Origin: JANPJV01 sp031425695
GTDB taxonomy: Bacteria > Pseudomonadota > Gammaproteobacteria > Xanthomonadales > SZUA-5
Direction: 5' to 3'
DNA length: 18,814 nucleotides
Assembly: GCA_031425695.1 (NCBI GenBank)
Contig: JANPJV010000286.1
Coordinates: forward strand, 1-18,814
In this document: piece after piece, positions 1 through 6,149 of the stretch
Position numbering within the stretch: the first letter of the stretch is position 1
How the letters are laid out: the number at the start of each line of letters is the position of its first letter
Translations under genes and position numbers: made by a program
The notes under the pieces: model-generated
What the model was told of the DNA's origin: nothing
The model's database searches: none
What the model saw: the letters and a program-made list of their open reading frames with translations, nothing else

Positions 1-60
1 TCCGGACGCTGTCCGGACGCTTTTGCACCGCATACGACAAGGCGCTCTTGCCCTGTGTGG

Positions 61-79
61 GTTCGACCTGTGGTCGAAC
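61..79. other. Short perfect hairpin downstream of the protease gene
   Basis: GTTCGACC (61-68), loop TGT, GGTCGAAC (72-79): a perfect 8-bp stem. There is no T-tract on either strand, so it is not a classic intrinsic terminator. It may be a remnant of an intergenic repeat. The first 26 bases of the window also contain a doubled TCCGGACGCT. Confidence 0.5.
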
Positions 80-107
80 GCTCTTGCTCCAGGTCAGTAC
101 ACAAACA

Positions 108-140
108 GTTGTGGGTGCGCGCATAGCGCGCTCCCACAAC
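108..140. repeat. Palindromic REP-like hairpin after the protease stop
   Basis: GTTGTGGG (108-115) pairs with CCCACAAC (133-140). After a T-T mismatch, GCGCGC (117-122) pairs with GCGCGC (126-131) around a 3-nt loop, giving 14 bp in total. It ends 7 nt beyond the protease stop codon (minus strand). The composition resembles palindromic units common in intergenic DNA of GC-rich gammaproteobacteria. It could protect the mRNA 3' end or help terminate transcription. No U-tract follows, so a repeat is the safer call. Confidence 0.6.
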
Positions 141-147
141 CGCAGAC

Positions 148-1836
148 TTAGAACTGCAGGCTGAAGCTGTCGATGAGGCCGGTGTCGCCGCTCGCATTGT
201 CATTCACGCGCAGCTTCCAGACGCCGTTGGCGACGACTGCGGAGGCGTTGACGATGGTGACCTTGTAGAAGTTATCGGCCCCGGCGCCGGTGCGGTTGTG
301 GAGGACATAGACCGTGCCGTTGGGCGCGACCAGGTCGACCTTGAGGTCACCGACGTAGGTGTGGGTGATGCGCGCGGTGGCGCTCAAGGTGCTCGGCGCA
401 TTCCCCGCGACGCCGCTGACGGTCACGGAGCTCTCGACCGTCGCGTTGTCAGCGATCGTGAGGTCGGTGCTGTTCTGGAAGAAGCCGGTATAGCGATAGC
501 CAGCGCGCGTCGTGGCGCCGGTGCTGCCCGGGTCCAGCCAGTTGCTCAGGCGCGTGGCACTGGTACCGCCGCCGGTCCAGGAGACCGAGAGGCGGCCGTA
601 GTAGTCTGAAAGCGTATTGCCGCAGGCAGCCCGGCCACCGTGCAGTTGCCCGACCAGCAGCTTGTTCTGGTTGAACAGGCCCGAGCCCGATGAGCCGCCT
701 TCTGTAGTACCTGATTCCCAGTTGCCGACGCGCCAGTGCGTGCTGCCGGCGGCGCCGTCGTAACCGGAGACGGTCAGTGCGTTGTTGTCACCGGAGAAGC
801 GCTTCTCGTGGCCTTGCGGGTGATGGATGCCCTTGGCCGAAGTCGGTGCCGTGCCGCTGCGATCCCAACCCGCGAAGAACGGCGAGGCCGCGGCCGGGAC
901 GTTGCCGGACAATTGAATCAGCGTGACATCACTGGCGGCGTGCGTGGCACGCAAGGTCGAGCCGGACTGGCTGTGGCTCGAGAACTTGGCCAGCGCGGTG
1001 CCGCTGGTGGCAGTCGCGCGGCAGTTGGCGCCCTGATAGTTCCAGTACACGACGATCGTGCCCGCGACTGCCTGGGTGCTCATGCAGTGATTCGCGGTCA
1101 GGAAATACGGCGTCGCGGTAATGCCGGTGTTGGCGATCAGCGTGCCGGTGCAGACGTAGGAGCTGCCATCCTTGCTGAAAGTGTACTGGCCAACGGCGCT
1201 CATCTGGTCGTTCCAGCCGTTGCCGGTCGCGCAAGCGGTATCGATGTTGCATGAACCCGATTTCTGCCCCGAGCCTTCGCTTTCGAATAGCCCACGATAG
1301 CCATGCGTCACGGAGCCGATCGTGAGGCTGGCCTGACGCCGCTTTTCAGTCGGAACGCGCAGTTCCAGCGTTGCCCGTTCACCGACGATGTAGGGCGACC
1401 AGAAGGTCTCGCCGCTCAGTTGGTCGGGCGTTACCACGCGGACGTTGTCCTTGCCTTCGCCTCGAATGACCAGCGTCGAACCGGCTGGTAGCCGCAGCTT
1501 CGAAAATTCGAAATCGAGCGATCGCGCCGCTGGCGAGACCAGGTCGAACTGCCACTGCGAGGTGCCGTCGGCAGCGTCCGACCAGCGTCCGAATCCCTTC
1601 GTCCCGAGGCGCCAGCCAGCGACCGGGATCTGCACGCCGTAGCGGTAAGCGCCGCCAACGGCCTTGGCATCTTCCATGGCCAGCTTGGTGAAATCCGGCG
1701 ATGGCAGCACCAGCGCGCCACCATGGGCAAAGGGTGCAGCACGATCTACCACGGAGGCCGCGTGGGCAGCAGACAAGGAAAGCAACAGGGCGGCCCCGAG
1801 CGGAGCAATGGCGAGCATCGTCAGACGTGTACGCAT
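148..1836 (-). CDS. Secreted lysyl-endopeptidase-like serine protease with C-terminal P domain
   Basis: The 562-aa protein is a secreted trypsin-fold (PA clan) peptidase. A signal peptide covers residues 1-26 (RTR start, hydrophobic core, AHA cleavage site). A propeptide-like region follows to about 195. The catalytic domain (about 196-435) carries His250 in TANHC, Asp303 in SDVTL and Ser383 in GGSSGSG, plus several cysteines as in Lys-C/Achromobacter protease I relatives. Residues about 452-562 form a P (proprotein convertase) domain, often found on exported proteases of this group. The ATG at 1836 is preferred over a TTG two codons upstream because GGGGA lies 7-8 nt before it. It probably degrades extracellular protein. 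Cleavage after Lys is not proven, since family resemblance alone does not fix the S1 specificity. It stands alone, divergent from the small gene at 2235. Confidence 0.9.
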   Translation of the reverse strand: MRTRLTMLAIAPLGAALLLSLSAAHAASVVDRAAPFAHGGALVLPSPDFTKLAMEDAKAVGGAYRYGVQIPVAGWRLGTKGFGRWSDAADGTSQWQFDLVSPAARSLDFEFSKLRLPAGSTLVIRGEGKDNVRVVTPDQLSGETFWSPYIVGERATLELRVPTEKRRQASLTIGSVTHGYRGLFESEGSGQKSGSCNIDTACATGNGWNDQMSAVGQYTFSKDGSSYVCTGTLIANTGITATPYFLTANHCMSTQAVAGTIVVYWNYQGANCRATATSGTALAKFSSHSQSGSTLRATHAASDVTLIQLSGNVPAAASPFFAGWDRSGTAPTSAKGIHHPQGHEKRFSGDNNALTVSGYDGAAGSTHWRVGNWESGTTEGGSSGSGLFNQNKLLVGQLHGGRAACGNTLSDYYGRLSVSWTGGGTSATRLSNWLDPGSTGATTRAGYRYTGFFQNSTDLTIADNATVESSVTVSGVAGNAPSTLSATARITHTYVGDLKVDLVAPNGTVYVLHNRTGAGADNFYKVTIVNASAVVANGVWKLRVNDNASGDTGLIDSFSLQF

Positions 1837-1911
1837 GATCAAATCCCCAAGAAAAGGTCACGAAAGGTCCGCGCGGGCAGCCATGCTGATTCGAGCTCAA
1901 GGGTCCGGGGC

Positions 1912-1931
1912 GGCAGATTTTCAAATCTGCC
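1912..1931. promoter_or_regulatory. 9-bp inverted repeat in the protease upstream region
   Basis: GGCAGATTT and AAATCTGCC flank a 2-nt centre, 76 nt upstream of the protease ATG. The near-zero spacer suits a dimeric regulator operator. In RNA the hairpin would have a minimal loop. No regulator is assigned. Confidence 0.4.
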
Positions 1932-2053
1932 AGCGGCCATCGATCGGTCCCCCACCAATCGAACGACCGCACCCAGCACCGTCGAGCTGCAACCGACTCA
2001 GGCGAGGTGATAGCGGATGGCGCAACCGGAACGGCCCGATTGCGTGGCGCGCA

Positions 2054-2082
2054 CGTTAACAACGGTCGCAATTGCACGTCAA
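2054..2082 (-). promoter_or_regulatory. Candidate sigma-70 promoter for the protease
   Basis: On the minus strand TTGACG (2082-2077) is followed by a 17-nt spacer and TTAACG (2059-2054). The -35 is good and the -10 weak. It would give a roughly 210-nt leader containing the 1912-1931 palindrome. Confidence 0.25.
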
Positions 2083-2098
2083 CATAAAACTGTCACTA

Positions 2099-2123
2099 AA
2101 TAATTGTTTCATAAGTAATTATT
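2099..2123. promoter_or_regulatory. AT-rich inverted repeat in the divergent promoter region
   Basis: AATAATT (2099-2105) and AATTATT (2117-2123) are exact inverted repeats around 11 nt. They lie in an AT-rich island within otherwise GC-rich DNA. The position, 30 nt upstream of a -35 box, suits an UP element or an operator serving both directions. Confidence 0.35.
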
Positions 2124-2152
2124 GTGCGGTGCAGCAGAGGGTCCGGTACGGC

Positions 2153-2180
2153 TTGACAACCCGCGGTCGCGGAGTAAGGT
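2153..2180 (+). promoter_or_regulatory. Candidate sigma-70 promoter for the 43-aa membrane protein gene
   Basis: A perfect TTGACA (2153-2158), a 16-nt spacer and TAAGGT (2175-2180) lie 54 nt before the ATG at 2235. The leader contains a perfect 7-bp hairpin, GCAGCAC (2187-2193) with GTGCTGC (2200-2206). Confidence 0.5.
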
Positions 2181-2234
2181 GCGTCCGCAGCACCGATGAG
2201 TGCTGCCGCTCGACAATCACTCGATGGAGCTTCC

Positions 2235-2366
2235 ATGCGCAAGATCCAGGCGTCCCGCGAACATGACGGCGCCGACGACAAGAAGTCCCTGAATCGGCTC
2301 ATCATTCTGGGAAGCGCGGTGGGTTTGACCATTTTGGCGGTGATTGCCGTTTTCCTGCTGATGTAG
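2235..2366 (+). CDS. 43-aa single-span membrane miniprotein
   Basis: This short reading frame encodes 43 residues. A charged N-terminal half (Arg, Lys, Asp and Glu rich, residues 2-21) is followed by one hydrophobic segment (about 22-43, rich in Ile, Leu, Val) running to the C-terminus, so it is probably a tail-anchored or single-span inner-membrane peptide. GGAG (2226-2229) lies 5 nt before the ATG and a TTGACA promoter candidate lies upstream, which argues for real expression. The stop codon TAG is part of the GTAG head of a REP element, so the original C-terminus may have been changed by repeat insertion. I do not recognise a family. It could be a membrane-complex accessory peptide. Confidence 0.55.
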   Translation: MRKIQASREHDGADDKKSLNRLIILGSAVGLTILAVIAVFLLM

Positions 2367-2392
2367 GTCATGTTCCCCGCGCCTGCGGAGAG
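2363..2392 (+). repeat. Degenerate REP element (GTAG family)
   Basis: The first 18 nt match the REP copies at 5453 and 13287 with one change (GTAGGTCATGTT then CCCCGC instead of GCCCGC). The second half of the palindrome has decayed. GTAG at 2363-2366 supplies the TAG stop of the preceding miniprotein. Confidence 0.65.
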
Positions 2393-2425
2393 TGGCTGTT
2401 TTCGAAGAACTGCTGTTGCTTTCGT

Positions 2426-2491
2426 GAGTCTGCGCTGTGCGCGGACGCTTGTTCCCGAACAGACGAATGCGTCGGCGCGCAGCGCGGACCC
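2426..2491 (+). promoter_or_regulatory. Long structured hairpin ahead of the exonuclease gene
   Basis: Arms 2426-2448 and 2469-2491 pair over 23 positions with two mismatches (G-G and A-C) and two G-U pairs. The 20-nt loop contains a further TGTTC/GAACA mini-stem (2450-2454 with 2457-2461). It ends 18 nt before the ATG at 2510. It could be a 5'UTR structure affecting translation, a terminator for the upstream miniprotein, or a mobile palindromic unit. Confidence 0.5.
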
Positions 2492-2509
2492 GCCAGTGCA
2501 AGTGTCAGC

Positions 2510-3340
2510 ATGATCGTTCACCTGATCGATGGCACTTATGAGCTGTTCCGCGTGTTCTATGGCATCCGCCGTTTCAAGACCCCGGATCCGCCGTTCGGAG
2601 CCGTGGCGGGTGTGCTGGGCACGGTCGTGCAGATGCTGGAAGGCGGCGCCACGCACATCGGCGTCGCTACCGATCACGTGATTGAATCCTTCCGCAATCA
2701 ACTGTGGGCCGGATACAAGACCGGCGAGGGCATCGAGCCCACGCTGCAGGCGCAATTCCATCCGCTCGAACGGGCGCTGATCGCGCTCGGCGTCGTTACC
2801 TGGCCGATGGTGGAACTCGAGGCCGACGACGCGTTGGCCTCCGCCGCGCATTTAGCTGCGCAAGACGAGCGCGTCGAACGGGTGGTCATCTGGACGCCGG
2901 ACAAGGACCTTTCGCAGTCGGTCGTTGGGGATCTCGTGGTGCAGGCCGATCGTCGCAGCGGACAGCTGCGCAACGCAGCCGGCGTCGTCGCAAAATTCGG
3001 CGTGCCGCCGAACCGTATTCCCGACTACCTGGCGCTGGTCGGCGACAGCGCCGACGGTTACCCGGGTATTCCCGGCATCGGCGCCAAGACCGCCGCGCGG
3101 CTGATCGACAAGCACGGTGCGATCGAGGATTTCCCGGAGTCCGTGCTGCGCAACCAGCGCAAGCTGGCTTTGGTGTTCAAGCAGCTTGCGATCCTGCGCA
3201 CCGATGCGAAGCTCTTCAAGGACGTCGAGACGCTGCGGTGGACCGGCCCGACGGCGGAATTCCCGAAAGTGCTCGCGGCGATGGGCGACAAGACGCTGGA
3301 CAAGCGCGTCGCGAAGTTGGTGAAGCGCAGCGGTTTTTGA
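2510..3340 (+). CDS. 5'-3' exonuclease / flap-endonuclease-like protein (PIN-H3TH)
   Basis: The 276-aa protein matches the stand-alone 5'-3' exonuclease family (COG0258), related to the N-terminal domain of DNA polymerase I. It would cleave 5' flaps or degrade DNA/RNA 5' ends with two metal ions. The acidic metal ligands are in place: Asp7, Asp55, Glu104/Asp106/Asp107 in ELEADD, Asp131/Asp133 in PDKDL, and Asp179/Asp182 in GDSADGYPG. The helix-3-turn-helix DNA-binding motif follows at about 183-200 (GIPGIGAKTAARL). The usual Arg/Lys arch is present (FRNQLWAGYK, 61-70). The start ATG matches family N-termini, but the ribosome site is weak and a large hairpin lies just upstream. It is a cytoplasmic monocistronic gene, convergent with the next one. 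Confidence 0.9.
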   Translation: MIVHLIDGTYELFRVFYGIRRFKTPDPPFGAVAGVLGTVVQMLEGGATHIGVATDHVIESFRNQLWAGYKTGEGIEPTLQAQFHPLERALIALGVVTWPMVELEADDALASAAHLAAQDERVERVVIWTPDKDLSQSVVGDLVVQADRRSGQLRNAAGVVAKFGVPPNRIPDYLALVGDSADGYPGIPGIGAKTAARLIDKHGAIEDFPESVLRNQRKLALVFKQLAILRTDAKLFKDVETLRWTGPTAEFPKVLAAMGDKTLDKRVAKLVKRSGF

Positions 3341-3347
3341 ATTGCTT

Positions 3348-3374
3348 CCCTCTCCCCAAAAGCATGGGAGAGGG
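3348..3374. terminator. Hairpin between convergent genes, probable bidirectional terminator
   Basis: CCCTCTCCC (3348-3356) and GGGAGAGGG (3366-3374) form a perfect 9-bp stem with a 9-nt loop. It lies exactly between two facing stop codons (3340 and 3379). No T-tract follows, so termination efficiency is uncertain. Similar CCCTCTCCC palindromes recur in GC-rich gammaproteobacteria. Confidence 0.5.
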
Positions 3375-3378
3375 GAAC

Positions 3379-4248
3379 TTACCGCCGCACCCCCACCACC
3401 CCATCCCCATTCAAGTCCGTTTTGAATCCCGCCACCTGCAAACGCTTCGAGACCTCATTGGGCACATCGCGCCCGCTGGTGAGTTTGTTCGGCGTGCCGG
3501 TGTAGTGGAACAGGCGGCCGCGACGTTCAATCACGCGCGCCAAGTGGTGGTAGAAATCCTGCGAGTACAGCTCGCCAGCAATGCCGAAGCGTGGCGGGTC
3601 ATGCAGGATGGCGCCGAAGCTGGAGTCGGGCAGGGACCTGATCGCCTGGACGATGTCGCCGTGGGTGAGGCGCAGCACGCCACTGACGTCGGGCGACCAG
3701 GGGTTGAGCGAACGCAGCCAGATCACGTCGGCGTTCTTCTCGAAGGAGTGGATCTCGCTCGCGCCGGCTTCGATGCAGTGCGCGGCAAAGTAGCCGAGGC
3801 CGCCGCAGGTGTCGAGGACTTTGCGGCCGCGTGGTTGCACCAAACCGACTTTCCGTGCGGCATCGGCATAAGGCGAGACCTGCGCGGTCGGCAGCATCTT
3901 GATGCCGTCAATCTCGAAAGTAGGCGGGCCCCAGTCGGTCCGTACCAGCTTGATCAGGCCGCCACCACCGAAGCGTGCGATGGCGACGAACTCGTCCTCA
4001 TCCCAACGATAGATCGTGCGCTCCTTGCAGGTGGCCGGGTAGGGGTAGCGTGCGCCTGACCATCCCCAGTCCGAGACACCGATCTCCACGCGCGTCTGCG
4101 AGCGCATGAGGTCGAGCGAGCATTCGTGGTGGTCAGCACCGGCCCGCGCCGCGGCGAGCAAGCCGGCGTGCACCGAATGCGTGAGCAGCGGGCCAGTTGC
4201 GCGCGCTGCCAGTTGCAAGCTCGAGTCTTCGGTTATCGTGCCTGTCAT
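3379..4248 (-). CDS. SAM-dependent methyltransferase of the COG2521 ('archaeal') type
   Basis: The 289-aa protein is a class I Rossmann methyltransferase. Motif I is VLDTCGGLGY (144-153), the ribose-binding acidic residue is Glu170 in HSFEKN, and the catalytic-type DPPR motif (217-220) is followed by FGIAGELYSQDFY. The tail block GRLFHYTGTPN (244-254) and RDVP (260-263) match the family described as predicted archaeal methyltransferases. DPPR-type motifs usually serve amino-nitrogen methylation of nucleic acid or protein, but the substrate is unknown. The open frame extends to 4494, but that extension overlaps the divergent gene and looks non-coding. The ATG at 4248 leaves a 58-nt shared promoter gap. 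The N-terminal 120 residues may recognise the substrate. Confidence 0.8.
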   Translation of the reverse strand: MTGTITEDSSLQLAARATGPLLTHSVHAGLLAAARAGADHHECSLDLMRSQTRVEIGVSDWGWSGARYPYPATCKERTIYRWDEDEFVAIARFGGGGLIKLVRTDWGPPTFEIDGIKMLPTAQVSPYADAARKVGLVQPRGRKVLDTCGGLGYFAAHCIEAGASEIHSFEKNADVIWLRSLNPWSPDVSGVLRLTHGDIVQAIRSLPDSSFGAILHDPPRFGIAGELYSQDFYHHLARVIERRGRLFHYTGTPNKLTSGRDVPNEVSKRLQVAGFKTDLNGDGVVGVRR

Positions 4249-4306
4249 CACGGGTTCTGCACATTCGGGGCGATTGCCGCGCCAGCATAGCGGGGAGGCG
4301 AGACAG

Positions 4307-5425
4307 ATGATTTTCAATCGCGGCCGGAAAGGGTTGGGTGTCGTCGGTGGCGGGGTCGGCATGGTTATGTTCATGGCCTCCGCCTCGACGCTTGGCTGGA
4401 ACGAGGTCCGCACGGTCGAGCAGGCGGTCGCGAATGCCGAGTTCAAGGACCAGGTGAAGAGTGTCCCGATTGCCGCGGTGGATCCGACGAACAATGAGCA
4501 GGCGATCCATATCGCGGGATTGCTGGAAACCGATACGGGCGTCTCCGACGACGATTTTCGCTTCGGCGGCGACGGCCTGCTTGCGCTCCGGCGCGAGGTC
4601 GAGATGTACCAGTGGTACAGCTATCAGAGGGACAACGCCACCCGCTATTCGACGAAGTGGGACGACGGCTATCACAATCTGACTGGCGCACATGCGAACC
4701 CGCCGTTCCCGGTGCATAGTCAATCGTTCACGGTGAACGACGCGCGCATCGGCGCGTTCGGACTCACCCGCGAGCAGGTCGAGACCCTGACCTATCAGGC
4801 TGCGCTGCCGCCCGAGCTCGACGACACCCTGATCGCGCAAGGCTGGAGCAGCGACGATGGCAAGCTGTTCCTCGGCAAGGGATCCTTGAGTTCCCCGAAC
4901 GTAGGCGATGTTCGCGTCAGCTTTGAGACGCTTGGTGAAACCGAGCTCACCGTGATCGGCCAGCAAAAGCCCGGCATGCGCGTTGCGCCGTATCTGGCCG
5001 CGAATGGCTACGAGGTTTTCGCCGCCGAGAAAGGCAATTTCAGCATTCCGCAGATGATTCGCAAGGCCGAAGACAGCAACACCTCGCTCGCCTGGGTGCT
5101 GCGCGGCACGGGCGCCGCCGGCATGGCTTTCGGGCTGGGCCTTGCCTTCAGTGGCTGGCTCGCGCTGTTCGCCTGGATTCCCATCCTCGGCCCGATCGTG
5201 CAACGCATGGCCTTCGGTGGCGGCGTCATCATCGGCGGCCTCCTGGCTGCATTGCTCTTCTCCGGCGCCTGGCTGTACGCCCATCCAACCGTGTTTTACC
5301 TCGGCCTGGCAGCGACCGTGATGGGTGCCATCGCGCTCGGCATGCGCCAGCGCAAACAGGCGCTTGCCGGCAATACCGCAATGCCGCCACCACCACCAGC
5401 ACCACCACCGCCGCCGCCGCGGTAG
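4307..5425 (+). CDS. TMEM43-family (LUMA-like) multi-span membrane protein
   Basis: The 372-aa protein has the TMEM43 (PF07787) layout: one N-terminal membrane span (about 9-27), a large soluble loop (about 28-265), and three C-terminal spans between about 268 and 346. The loop has family-like blocks such as WNEVRTVEQ, EMYQWYSY and the GDVRVSFE strand. In animals TMEM43 sits in the ER/inner nuclear membrane. In bacteria the loop would face the periplasm and the function is not established. The C-terminus is an unusual run of 12 residues, all proline except one alanine, encoded by CCX repeats that are prone to slippage. GGAGG at 4294-4298 gives the ATG at 4307 an 8-nt spacing, so upstream in-frame starts are rejected. 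It is divergent from the methyltransferase. Confidence 0.82.
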   Translation: MIFNRGRKGLGVVGGGVGMVMFMASASTLGWNEVRTVEQAVANAEFKDQVKSVPIAAVDPTNNEQAIHIAGLLETDTGVSDDDFRFGGDGLLALRREVEMYQWYSYQRDNATRYSTKWDDGYHNLTGAHANPPFPVHSQSFTVNDARIGAFGLTREQVETLTYQAALPPELDDTLIAQGWSSDDGKLFLGKGSLSSPNVGDVRVSFETLGETELTVIGQQKPGMRVAPYLAANGYEVFAAEKGNFSIPQMIRKAEDSNTSLAWVLRGTGAAGMAFGLGLAFSGWLALFAWIPILGPIVQRMAFGGGVIIGGLLAALLFSGAWLYAHPTVFYLGLAATVMGAIALGMRQRKQALAGNTAMPPPPPAPPPPPPR

Positions 5426-5452
5426 GGCACTCGTCCGGACGCTTTTTGCTTT

Positions 5453-5539
5453 GTAGGTCATGTTGCCCGCGCGAGCGGGCTACTTGACGGGTCGCGATCA
5501 AGAGTCAAGTAGCCCGCTATCGCGGGCAACATGACCTAC
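5453..5539. repeat. BIME: two GTAG-headed REPs in inverted orientation
   Basis: REP 1 (5453-5488, plus) and REP 2 (5504-5539, minus) each read GTAG, then an imperfect palindrome GTCATGTTGCCCGC / GCGGGCTACTTGAC with a 4-nt loop, and are separated by 15 nt. This matches the architecture of bacterial REP sequences mobilised by REP-associated tyrosine transposases (RAYTs). No RAYT lies in the window. The element sits between two convergent genes. Confidence 0.85.
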
Positions 5540-5551
5540 AAAGGGCCGCCC

Positions 5552-5998
5552 CTACCGCTGATTCCCGCCGCCGCTCCAGCTATCTTCCTTGCGGCGACCG
5601 CGGGCGGCGCGGCCGTCAGTGGCTTTCGGATCGTACTCGATATCGAGGCCGGGGTCGTTGCGCCGCATCAGGCGGCGGCCGTCGACCATCGGCAGGTAGG
5701 TGCAACGGCAGGTCTTGCCGCAGCCGGCGATCGGCACGGGGATGGCCTTGTCGGTGGGGAAGCGGCGGCCGGCGCTCTGCTGTGCCCAGGTGCAGGCCTT
5801 GGCGGCGGCGTCGACCTTGAGCTGCCAGAAGCGCACGCTTTTCAGGTTCTGATAGATGCGCGGGTTGACCACGCGCTCGGGCAGGCTGGCGAGCTCGCCG
5901 CGGCGGTGCTTGCGGCTGGCATGCGTGCGCACGGCGACGAAGATCCCCAGGATCAGCAGGGTCACGGCGCAGGCCAGCAGGGTCGGGTCCATCTTCAT
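5552..5998 (-). CDS. Small membrane-anchored protein with a CGKTCRC cysteine cluster, unknown function
   Basis: The 148-aa protein has one N-terminal membrane span (about 5-23) followed by a basic segment (RTHASRKHRR), so it should be anchored with the rest in the cytoplasm. The soluble part has a conserved-looking region: ACTWAQQSAGRRFP, then PVPIAGCGKTCRCTYL, then DGRRLMRRNDPG. The three cysteines (C-x3-C-x-C) plus an upstream Cys could bind metal, but this is inference. The C-terminus is basic and low complexity. Similar C-x-C-x-Y...DRR blocks occur in uncharacterised gammaproteobacterial proteins. A second ATG at 5992 has better spacing from AAGG and may be the true start. It faces the BIME and is divergent from smc. 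Confidence 0.65.
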   Translation of the reverse strand: MKMDPTLLACAVTLLILGIFVAVRTHASRKHRRGELASLPERVVNPRIYQNLKSVRFWQLKVDAAAKACTWAQQSAGRRFPTDKAIPVPIAGCGKTCRCTYLPMVDGRRLMRRNDPGLDIEYDPKATDGRAARGRRKEDSWSGGGNQR

Positions 5999-6149
5999 CC
6001 TTCAGGTGTGGGGGCGGCTGTGCTTCCGTTGGGCCCGCTAACGGTCCAATCGAGCATCACCGGGCAGATGATATAGTCCGCGGCCTTCTGCCGCCCGCCC
6101 GTCTCGACCTCGAGATCGCAGGGCCCACAACTTAGAAAGCCAACTGCCG

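Noticed and set aside
3348..3374. Classic rho-independent terminator
   Set aside because: The stem is good but there is no T-tract on either strand, so it is listed only as a probable bidirectional terminator with moderate confidence.
4249..4494. N-terminal extension of the methyltransferase
   Set aside because: It overlaps the divergent TMEM43 gene and has no family similarity. The ATG at 4248 fits better.
5422..5425. GTAG at the TMEM43-like stop as another REP head
   Set aside because: The following bases (GGCACTCG) do not match the REP palindrome. The true REP starts at 5453.
4133..5461. 442-codon minus-strand frame over the TMEM43-like gene
   Set aside because: Composition is Arg/His-rich with no recognisable motif. 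The plus-strand frame has a good ribosome site and membrane topology.
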